Source of the DNA: CAITQP01 sp964533145
GTDB taxonomy: Bacteria > Patescibacteriota > Minisyncoccia > Phycocordibacterales > UBA9973
Direction of reading: 5' to 3'
Assembly: GCA_964533145.1 (NCBI GenBank)
Contig: CAZHLG010000015.1
Span: 1 to 19,373, forward strand
Length of the DNA stretch: 19,373 nt
The notes under the pieces were generated by a model. That model saw nothing but the letters and a program-made list of their open reading frames with translations. It made no database searches and was not told the DNA's origin. Numbering within the stretch: position 1 is the stretch's first letter; the number at the start of each line of letters is the position of its first letter. Positions 12,420 to 18,114 of the stretch are shown here, piece after piece. The translations under genes and the position numbers were made by a program.

Positions 12420-13082
12420 ATGAAAATCCTCATCATCGAAGACGAACCCAAACTGAACGCCGCTCTGGCCGAAGGGCTCCGGACCCGCGGCTACGCCGTC
12501 GATGCCGCCCTCGACGGCGAGGACGGCGAACGCCTGGCCCGGTGGAACGAATACGACCTGGTGATCCTCGACCGCATGCTCCCCAAGCGCGACGGCATCG
12601 CCGTGCTCCGCAACCTGCGCGACGCCGGCAAAACCACGCCCGTGCTCATGCTCACGGCCAAAGACGCGATCGAAGACCGCGTGTCGGGGCTCGATGCCGG
12701 CGCCGACGACTACCTCGTCAAACCGTTTTCGTTCGACGAGCTTGCCGCACGGCTGCGCAGCCTGCTCCGCCGGCCGGCCCTCGGCACGGCAGACAGCTTC
12801 GATCTCGGCGACCTCCGCCTCGACACCCGGTCGCAAGAGGTCACCGTCAGAGGAAAGCCGTTGCGGCTGACGCTCCGCGAATACGCGCTGCTCGAGTATT
12901 TCATGCGTAACGTCGGCAGAGTGCTCACCCGCGACGACCTTCTCGAACACGTGTGGGACATGAACCATGACACGCTCAGCAACGTCGTCGACGTGCATCT
13001 TAAAAATCTCCGCAAGAAATTGCCTTCGCTTTATGCAAAACGCATCGAAACCATCCGCGGCAAAGGGTACCGCCTCGTTTGA
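12420..13082 (+). CDS. OmpR/PhoB-family response regulator (third of three)
   Basis: 220 aa with all receiver residues: ILIIEDEPKL, phospho-acceptor Asp51 in VILDRMLPKRDG, LMLTAKDA with Thr, and DDYLVKPF with Lys. The DNA-binding domain contains LTLREYALLEYFM, EHVWDMNHDTLSNVVDVHLKNLRKKL and a terminal ETIRGKGYRLV wing. It is the most canonical of the three regulators and resembles CopR/CusR-type members in its LDRMLPKRDG and GADDYLVKPF segments. It overlaps the following kinase gene by about 50 bp, marking an authentic regulator-kinase pair. The promoter carries 11-bp-spaced direct repeats that also occur before the secreted-protein gene at 14180. Confidence 0.92.
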   Translation: MKILIIEDEPKLNAALAEGLRTRGYAVDAALDGEDGERLARWNEYDLVILDRMLPKRDGIAVLRNLRDAGKTTPVLMLTAKDAIEDRVSGLDAGADDYLVKPFSFDELAARLRSLLRRPALGTADSFDLGDLRLDTRSQEVTVRGKPLRLTLREYALLEYFMRNVGRVLTRDDLLEHVWDMNHDTLSNVVDVHLKNLRKKLPSLYAKRIETIRGKGYRLV

Positions 13083-14079
13083 GTCGCGCTACAACCGCTC
13101 GATCCTAGCCCTGACCGGACTGTATGCCGCCATACTGGCGGTGATCCTCTTCATCTCCGGGACAGTGAGCTTCACGGCATTTTCAAGCCGCGTCAGCCGG
13201 CGCTTCGACCGCTTCCCGCCGCCCGCGGCCGGACAGCTCTTCGCGCCGATGCGCGAAGATCAGCGCTTTCCGACAGCAAACGAAGTGCGCCGCGACTTCG
13301 TCGAATCGCTCATCATCGTGAACGCAAGCATGCTCATGCTCGCCGGACTGCTCAGCTATTTCCTTGCGCGCATGACGCTCAAGCCCATCAAGAAATCGTA
13401 CGACGCGCAGCGGCAATTCCTCGCCGACGCTTCGCACGAACTCCGCACGCCGCTTGCCGTGCTGCAGCTCGCTCTTGAGAACGAGCAGGCAGACCCGCGG
13501 GCCAGCGCGCCTGCACGCGAGCGCGCCGCAAGCAACCTCGAGGAGATCCGCCGCATGGCGCGGATCGTGTCCGACCTCCTGCTCATCTCACGCCTCGACG
13601 ACGGGCGGATGGAGACGCTCGGCCGCAGCATCGAACTGAAACCGTTCCTCGCAGGCATCGCCGCGCAGCTCTCTCCGCTCGCCGAATCGCGCGGCGTCAC
13701 GCTCTCGCTCGACGGCGCAGTCCCCGACATCGCACTGCCGGCGGACGAAGGCCTGCTGTCGCGCGCCGTCACGAACGTGGTCGAGAACGCAATCCTCTAC
13801 AACCGGCCGGGCGGCAAGGCCAAGATTATCGCCGCAGCCGCAAGCGCATCAGTGACGATCACCGTGGTCGACACGGGCACCGGCATCGCACAAAAGCACA
13901 TCGGCCGCGTCTTCGACCGCTTCTACCGCGCGGACGAGAGCCGTACGCGCGCGACCGGCGGCAGCGGGCTCGGACTCGCCATCGCGCGTTCGTCCATCGA
14001 GCATCTCGGCGGATCGATACGGCTTGAAAGCGAGTTCGCCGCCGGCACGACGGTCACCATCACGCTCCCCCGCGCCTGA
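13033..14079 (+). CDS. Two-TM sensor histidine kinase paired with the third regulator
   Basis: 348 aa from the ATG at 13033, which overlaps the end of the regulator gene by 50 bp; no other ATG lies between that codon and the first membrane helix. TM1 spans about residues 24-46, a short extracytoplasmic loop is rich in Pro, Arg and Phe, and TM2 spans about 93-112. The linker to the H-box is too short for a full HAMP domain. The phospho-acceptor is His135 in ADASHELRTPLAVL. The HATPase domain has NVVENAILYNRP, VVDTGTGIAQKHIGRVFDRFYRADESR and GGSGLGLAIARSSIEHLGG. It should sense an envelope condition and phosphorylate the regulator encoded just upstream. Confidence 0.9.
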   Translation: MQNASKPSAAKGTASFESRYNRSILALTGLYAAILAVILFISGTVSFTAFSSRVSRRFDRFPPPAAGQLFAPMREDQRFPTANEVRRDFVESLIIVNASMLMLAGLLSYFLARMTLKPIKKSYDAQRQFLADASHELRTPLAVLQLALENEQADPRASAPARERAASNLEEIRRMARIVSDLLLISRLDDGRMETLGRSIELKPFLAGIAAQLSPLAESRGVTLSLDGAVPDIALPADEGLLSRAVTNVVENAILYNRPGGKAKIIAAAASASVTITVVDTGTGIAQKHIGRVFDRFYRADESRTRATGGSGLGLAIARSSIEHLGGSIRLESEFAAGTTVTITLPRA

Positions 14080-14081
14080 TT

Positions 14082-14115
14082 CTTCACGCTTCCTTCACGC
14101 TCGGCTTCGTATGAT
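14082..14115 (+). promoter_or_regulatory. Promoter with tandem response-regulator boxes before the secreted-protein gene
   Basis: CTTCACGCT occurs at 14082-14090 and 14093-14101, an 11-bp period. The -10 TATGAT is at 14110-14115. The distance from the second box to the -10 (17 bp start to start) nearly equals that in the promoter at 12381-12413 (16 bp), and both boxes share the CTTCA core. The likely activator is the third response regulator. Confidence 0.6.
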
Positions 14116-14121
14116 GGGCGC

Positions 14122-14151
14122 ATGATCGGCCAGTGCTGTCGAAACGGCTGA
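14122..14151 (+). CDS. Possible leaderless 9-aa leader peptide
   Basis: ATG at 14122 lies 6 nt after the -10 TATGAT, the window's usual leaderless spacing, and opens a 9-residue frame, MIGQCCRNG. Its stop codon is in the right arm of an 8-bp hairpin (14124-14131 with 14146-14153, one G-T pair). The secreted-protein gene starts 28 nt further on. It may be a cysteine-containing leader peptide, or simply a 5' UTR. Confidence 0.25.
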   Translation: MIGQCCRNG

Positions 14152-14179
14152 TCGGATTACCAATGTAACGAAGCAATCA

Positions 14180-14692
14180 ATGAAAAAGAAATCAGTCATC
14201 GCGACAAGCGCGCTCGTGCTCGGCCTCGCCGTCACCGGCGCAGCGGCGGCAAAGGCCGCCGAGACAGGCGGCGCGCAGCGTCCGATGAACAATCTCGTGT
14301 CGGCCATCGCGCAGAAATTCAACCTGAACGCGTCCGACGTGCAGCAGGTGTTCGACGAACAGCGTTCCCGGATGGAAGCGCAGCGCACGCAGGCAGAAGC
14401 CTCCCGACTCGCGCAGGCGGTCACGGACGGGAAGATCACTCAGGCGCAGGCCGATCTCATCACGGCCAAGCGCGCAGAGCTCGAAGCCGCGCGCGCAAGC
14501 GGCACGGCCTCCCTTGAAAACGCGACCAAAGAAGAGCGCGCCGCAGCGATGCAGGCGCAGATGGAATCGCTCAAAGCATGGGCGACGGCGAACAACATCC
14601 CTCTCGAGTATCTGATGATGCCGCCGGGCAGCCGCGGCCACGGCGGTCCGCAGGGCTTCGATCACATGAAAAATCCGCGCTCGGCCCAGTAG
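14180..14692 (+). CDS. Secreted helical protein, likely target of the adjacent two-component system
   Basis: 170 aa. An N-terminal signal peptide (MKKKSVIATSALVLGLAVTGAAAAKA) has a likely signal peptidase I site after AKA. The mature part is alpha-helical: NLVSAIAQKFNLNASDVQQVFDEQ, then RLAQAVTDGKITQAQADLITAKRAELE, a repeat style seen in small exported proteins of Gram-positive and CPR genomes. The C-terminus is Gly/His/Pro-rich (MMPPGSRGHGGPQGFDHM), which could bind metal. The gene lies 100 bp after the histidine kinase and behind the CTTCACG direct repeats, so its expression is probably controlled by that system. It is Spy/CpxP-like in size and setting only; no LTxxQ motif is seen. No clear ribosome-binding site precedes the ATG. 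Confidence 0.75.
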   Translation: MKKKSVIATSALVLGLAVTGAAAAKAAETGGAQRPMNNLVSAIAQKFNLNASDVQQVFDEQRSRMEAQRTQAEASRLAQAVTDGKITQAQADLITAKRAELEAARASGTASLENATKEERAAAMQAQMESLKAWATANNIPLEYLMMPPGSRGHGGPQGFDHMKNPRSAQ

Positions 14693-14721
14693 TCCGAAAC
14701 GCGTTCTGACCCGCACATACG

Positions 14722-14756
14722 AATCCCGCCCCGGCGTACGCCGGGGCGGGATTTTG
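14722..14756 (+). terminator. Terminator of the secreted-protein gene
   Basis: A 14-bp perfect stem (14722-14735 with 14740-14753), loop GTAC, ending in TTTT. It lies between two convergent genes and is plus-strand oriented. Confidence 0.85.
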
Positions 14757-14760
14757 ATTG

Positions 14761-15675
14761 TCACTGAGAAGCAGCCTCCTTCCCGACCGCCGCACGAAGC
14801 GCCTCCCGTATATCCGGACTCTCGAATACGAACCCGAGCTCATTCAATTTCTGCGGCACGGCGCGCTGACTCATCAGCACTACACCGCCGAGCTCGCCGA
14901 GGATGAGGCGCAGCGCGAACCCCGGCAACGGCAGGAACGCGGGACGGCGCACCGCGGCGCCGATGGCACGGGCCAGCTCCCGGTTGCGGACAGGATTCGG
15001 GGATACGGCATTCACCGGGCCGCGCATCCGGTCGTCCGAGATCGCCGCAACATATACTGCAAGCAGATCGTCCAGCGAGATCCACGAAAACCACTGCCGG
15101 CCGCTGCCCATCGGGCCGCCGAGCCCAAGGCGGAAAAACGGGAGCAGCTTGGCAAGCATGCCGCCGCCGGGACCGATCACGATGCCGGTGCGGACCGAGA
15201 CCCAGCGCATGCCGGCCGTCTCCGCAGCCTGTGCCGCCGCCTCCCACTTGCCGCACACGGATGCCAGGAAATCCGATCCGTTCGGGGACGACTCGGCCAG
15301 CACGGCCTCTCCCCCGTCGCCGTAATACCCGACAGCGGACGCGCTCACAAAAATGCGCGGACCGCGGCCGAACACGCGCGCTGCCTCGATGAGCGCATGC
15401 GCCGTCTCGGCGCGGCTCGAAAGGATCATACGCTTGTACGCGTCGGTCCAGCGCGCGAATATGTTCACGCCCGCAAGATGCACGACGGCATCGCACGCAA
15501 GGAATTCTTCGAGCGGCAGGTCGTGGACCAGATCGGTCGACGCGAACCGCACGCCCTCCACCTCCGTCCGCGGCGGAAAACGGTCGAGCACCAGCACATC
15601 GTGTCCCTGCGCCGCGAGCAGCGCCGAGAGTTTCGACCCGACGAACCCAGAACCTCCGGTAACGGCTATTTTCAT
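14761..15675 (-). CDS. NAD(P)-dependent epimerase of the YfcH/TIGR01777 type
   Basis: 304 aa, extended short-chain dehydrogenase fold. The N-terminal nucleotide-binding motif is AVTGGSGFVGSKL (GGxGFxG). HLAGVNIFARWTDAYK and SSRAETAHALIEA are typical of the YfcH family, as is SASAVGYYGDGG, where the active-site Tyr lies in a YYG context. The C-terminal FSWISLDDL, GPVNAVSPNPVRNRELARAIG and the final LGFVFESPDIREALRA are also characteristic. The substrate is unknown for the family. The start at 15675 is preferred over the longer frame because the Rossmann motif begins there and extended -10 TGgTACAAT (complement of 15682-15690) lies exactly 6 nt upstream. Confidence 0.9.
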   Translation of the reverse strand: MKIAVTGGSGFVGSKLSALLAAQGHDVLVLDRFPPRTEVEGVRFASTDLVHDLPLEEFLACDAVVHLAGVNIFARWTDAYKRMILSSRAETAHALIEAARVFGRGPRIFVSASAVGYYGDGGEAVLAESSPNGSDFLASVCGKWEAAAQAAETAGMRWVSVRTGIVIGPGGGMLAKLLPFFRLGLGGPMGSGRQWFSWISLDDLLAVYVAAISDDRMRGPVNAVSPNPVRNRELARAIGAAVRRPAFLPLPGFALRLILGELGGVVLMSQRAVPQKLNELGFVFESPDIREALRAAVGKEAASQ

Positions 15676-15681
15676 GCCGCT

Positions 15682-15690
15682 ATTGTACCA
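15682..15690 (-). promoter_or_regulatory. Extended -10 promoter of the epimerase gene, leaderless type
   Basis: On the minus strand this reads TG-G-TACAAT and ends 6 nt before the ATG at 15675. It is among the clearest examples of the recurring arrangement. Confidence 0.65.
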
Positions 15691-15753
15691 TCGAACGACG
15701 CGCCAGCAGCGCCATCGACAACACATCGCATGTAGTGTAGAGTTTCAAAAAAA

Positions 15754-15759
15754 TACGAT
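15754..15759 (+). promoter_or_regulatory. -10 box of the 129-aa hypothetical gene
   Basis: TACGAT followed by 5 nt and the ATG at 15765, consistent with a leaderless transcript. The upstream stretch is A-rich. Confidence 0.45.
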
Positions 15760-15764
15760 AGCAT

Positions 15765-16154
15765 ATGGAACTTTTACAAAGACGCCACGCCGGAGCGCCC
15801 GGTCCGCACCCCGACGTCCTGCAGCAGCTGCTCGCGTTCGCCGGAGCGAGAGACAGGGACAGCTTCACCACGCTCTGCGCCAACACGTTCCCGTCGAAAG
15901 AGGTGTTAAACGAATTCATCCGCGCCCATCTGCCACACTCCTTCATGCTTGAAACCGAAGAACAGGAGGAGGAGTACGATTATTTTCTTACGTACCTGAT
16001 GGCCGCAAAAACCCTCCAGTTTCCTCCTTCCGAAGAAGAGACCGCGCGACACACGCCGCAGTGGGGCCGCCCGAACTACGACCGAGAATCCCTGATATAC
16101 CAGGACTTCAGCGGCCGCAAATATCCGAACTGGCCCCAACGCGGAAGCATCTGA
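15765..16154 (+). CDS. Hypothetical protein, 129 aa
   Basis: Not recognised. The N-terminal half is helical (HPDVLQQLLAFAGARDRDSFTTLC). The centre is acidic (LETEEQEEEYDYFLTYLMAAKTLQF). The C-terminus is rich in aromatic residues and Pro, ending NYDRESLIYQDFSGRKYPNWPQRGSI. It has no signal peptide or membrane helix and looks like a soluble cytosolic protein. GC-rich codon use matches the core of the window. A terminator follows 9 bp after the stop, so it is monocistronic. It is the last gene before the compositional shift. Confidence 0.7.
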   Translation: MELLQRRHAGAPGPHPDVLQQLLAFAGARDRDSFTTLCANTFPSKEVLNEFIRAHLPHSFMLETEEQEEEYDYFLTYLMAAKTLQFPPSEEETARHTPQWGRPNYDRESLIYQDFSGRKYPNWPQRGSI

Positions 16155-16163
16155 CCGCACAGC

Positions 16164-16195
16164 AAAATCAGCCTTAAACTCAGGCTGATTTTTTA
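16164..16195 (+). terminator. Rho-independent terminator, bidirectional in form
   Basis: An 11-bp stem (16164-16174 with 16182-16192), loop TAAACTC, followed by T at 16189-16194. It ends the 129-aa protein gene and marks the last core-like element before the island. Confidence 0.85.
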
Positions 16196-16212
16196 TTTCC
16201 AACAGCCTCTCC

Positions 16213-16443
16213 TTGCACAGTGATGTGACCAAAACGGGCATCCGGGCGAAAGTGAAAGACGAGATCGAGCGACACAAAAAATTCCAGGCGAGCATGCTCG
16301 GCAAAAAAGCGACGGTGATCAAGGTCTCCGATATAGACGTGAGAAACTATGCGAAGTATGTCCTACGAGACGGGACGCTCATCGAGAAGCGCGAATTGCT
16401 TGGATGCCTTCGCAGTAAAATAGCGATGGCTGAAAAACCCTGA
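16213..16443 (+). pseudogene. Remnant resembling the C-terminus of a serine recombinase
   Basis: A 76-codon open stretch with no ATG at its beginning (TTG at 16213) and an in-frame stop a few codons upstream. It reads VKDEIERHKKFQASMLGKKATVIKVSDIDVRNYAKYVLRDGT and then LIEKRELLGCLRSKIAM. The EKRELLGCL-SKI ending resembles, from memory, the tail of large serine recombinases in CPR genomes, after the zinc-ribbon domain. The catalytic N-terminus is absent, so it would be inactive. It ends 17 bp before the convergent low-GC operon, making it a plausible scar of the integration that brought the operon. It could alternatively be a small intact protein of unknown function. Confidence 0.45.
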
Positions 16444-16460
16444 AACTAATCTGATCGATA

Positions 16461-17282
16461 TTATTCGTCGGCCAGAGGAAACGCTTTGATTTCTGACCCA
16501 ATCTTTTGAATCAGACTTTTCAAGCCCTTACGGTCAAGGCTTGCGAGTTTTTTCACTCCATAGATAAGGTTTAGCTCTTTTGCCAAACTGCGATGGATAC
16601 GACCTGACAAGCCAGAAAATTCCTTATCTTCATCAAGGTATTCAAGCACCGAAATAAGAACTCGGTTTGAACGGCCAAGCCCACGTTCAAGGAATGTCTG
16701 GTAAATATCCTCATCAGACAAAAGCACACGCGTAAAGTAATAAGGATCGTCCTTTTTAAGGTCACCAAAAAAATCCGGGTCTCCCTCCCATGGCGCATAA
16801 GTGAGTTGCGCCGCCCACCAGAGGCGCGCGACTGCATGATGGCGAAGACCACGGTCATTGTCGCGAATAAAATAATGGTCAAGAAGATACGTTATAGCCT
16901 TATCCTTATTATCACCGAGAGCTTTTTCTGAGGAGTAAGAGTTCCAGCGCTTCATGACATAATCTCGAAATTCGACATGGCTCAAATACGTCCACAAGCG
17001 AGAGTCCGATGCCTGGGTTTCATCGATACTCTTATAGTATTTATGCAGAGCGATAGCATTTTCGCACTCTGTCTCATTGAATTCCTTTTTTGTCGGAATT
17101 TTTAAAACGGGCGCATCTCCAAGAACCTCGATTGTCGAGAAGAGCAGATCCTCATCCTTGCATGGATATTTTTCTTCGAAGTAGGACCGCAATGACTTAC
17201 CGGATTTTAAATCGTCGCGCATTCGATCAACGGCAACGGCTTTAAAAATCTTCTGCAATTGTTTTTTATTGTTAGTACTCAT
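16461..17282 (-). CDS. DUF6339-like protein, third gene of the right-edge operon
   Basis: 273 aa, soluble, mostly helical. The central region RLWTYLSHVEFRDYVMKRW, followed by a short spacer and then RGLRHHAVARLWWAAQLTY, resembles the DUF6339 family as I remember it. Later comes LLSDEDIYQTFLERGLGRSNRVLISVLEYLDE and a C-terminal LIYGVKKLASLDRKGLKSLIQKIG. No catalytic motif is identifiable. The ATG at 17282 overlaps the end of the upstream gene by 11 bp, so it should be translationally coupled. Codon use is AT-rich, unlike the core genes. It is the last gene of the operon and converges with the recombinase remnant. The family assignment is from memory and the function is unknown. Confidence 0.7.
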   Translation of the reverse strand: MSTNNKKQLQKIFKAVAVDRMRDDLKSGKSLRSYFEEKYPCKDEDLLFSTIEVLGDAPVLKIPTKKEFNETECENAIALHKYYKSIDETQASDSRLWTYLSHVEFRDYVMKRWNSYSSEKALGDNKDKAITYLLDHYFIRDNDRGLRHHAVARLWWAAQLTYAPWEGDPDFFGDLKKDDPYYFTRVLLSDEDIYQTFLERGLGRSNRVLISVLEYLDEDKEFSGLSGRIHRSLAKELNLIYGVKKLASLDRKGLKSLIQKIGSEIKAFPLADE

Positions 17283-18114
17283 CTGTGTTTATTTCCAGCA
17301 AAGAAGCCATACTGCCGAAACTTCTTGCTGCGGGATTATCGAGTATTTTTTGAGCTGCTTCGATAGGTTCTTTTTCTCGAAGACCCTTTGCCTCAAGGAC
17401 TGTTTCGAGGCGAACGAACCAAGGCTGAGCTTCGTAAGCTGAATTCTGATTCCTTACCTGATAGATAGCATCAACAAGTACAGGAAACACTATCGCGCCG
17501 TGCAGCATTCCTTCCGCAGGTTTCTGGTTTCTAACATCGTAATATTTCCTGTAGTCTTCCTTGGAAAGAATTATCGTAATTTTCTCAGATTCGTAATCAA
17601 TCTGAAGAGGGCCTTCATGCTGGCTTCCTTCACGGATGGACATGAAAGAAGACACCGGCGGACGTAAGGGATCAAAGTTTTTATCTGCAGGAAAAGCGAC
17701 CGCTCCCCCAACAGCAAGGACATCTCCTTTTTCAATCTCGAACACAGCCCCCTCATATGCGGGGTGGCTATCACTCGGCTGATAAGCTTCGATGTCCTCG
17801 TTTGCACAGACATAAAATTCAACCGTAACTCGATCGCGAACTTTTTGGGCCGGGAAGGAGAAGCTCTCAATACTTTTATTGGTTGAAAAGCTGGTTCTGA
17901 AGAACGTGCTGCGAGATTGAACTTCTGCAACAAATGACGCCTTACCGCCACGAATCAGTTTTTCGATTGCTTGGTTCTTGAGAGAAAAGGTCGGGTTTAT
18001 AACGACAGCATCTTTGCTCAATTCGTAGTGGAAAGACGAGACCTTGAAGAACCCTCCGAGATCATCCCCGTTTCCTAGCACAGGATATGGATATTGCTTA
18101 AATTCAACCTTCAT
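17272..18114 (-). CDS. Beta-rich protein of unknown family, second gene of the right-edge operon
   Basis: 280 aa, not recognised. The N-terminal half looks like a beta-sandwich: YPYPVLGNGDDLGGFFKVSSF, alternating hydrophobic strands, and SRSTFFRTSFSTNKSIESFSFPAQKVRDRVTVEFYVCANED. A middle motif, YEGAVFEIEKGDVLAVGGAVAFPAD, follows. The C-terminal part (MLHGAIVFPVLVDAIYQVRNQ) is helical. No signal peptide, TM segment or nuclease motif is visible. Its ATG overlaps the stop of the upstream gene by 11 bp, and its own end overlaps the next start by 11 bp, so the three products are probably made in fixed proportion and may form a complex. Base composition is foreign to the left part of the window. 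Confidence 0.75.
   Translation of the reverse strand: MKVEFKQYPYPVLGNGDDLGGFFKVSSFHYELSKDAVVINPTFSLKNQAIEKLIRGGKASFVAEVQSRSTFFRTSFSTNKSIESFSFPAQKVRDRVTVEFYVCANEDIEAYQPSDSHPAYEGAVFEIEKGDVLAVGGAVAFPADKNFDPLRPPVSSFMSIREGSQHEGPLQIDYESEKITIILSKEDYRKYYDVRNQKPAEGMLHGAIVFPVLVDAIYQVRNQNSAYEAQPWFVRLETVLEAKGLREKEPIEAAQKILDNPAARSFGSMASLLEINTDEY

Noticed and set aside
12967..13032. Longer start for the second histidine kinase
   Set aside because: It would extend the overlap with the regulator gene further into its DNA-binding domain; the ATG at 13033 is the last ATG before TM1 and is sufficient.
15676..15726. Longer epimerase start at 15726
   Set aside because: The added residues are Trp/Arg/Cys-rich and the -10 promoter lies within them; the Rossmann motif begins at the 15675 start.
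14758..15735. Plus-strand open frame of 325 codons opposite the epimerase
   Set aside because: The minus strand has a complete Rossmann-fold epimerase; the plus frame has shadow composition and no motifs.
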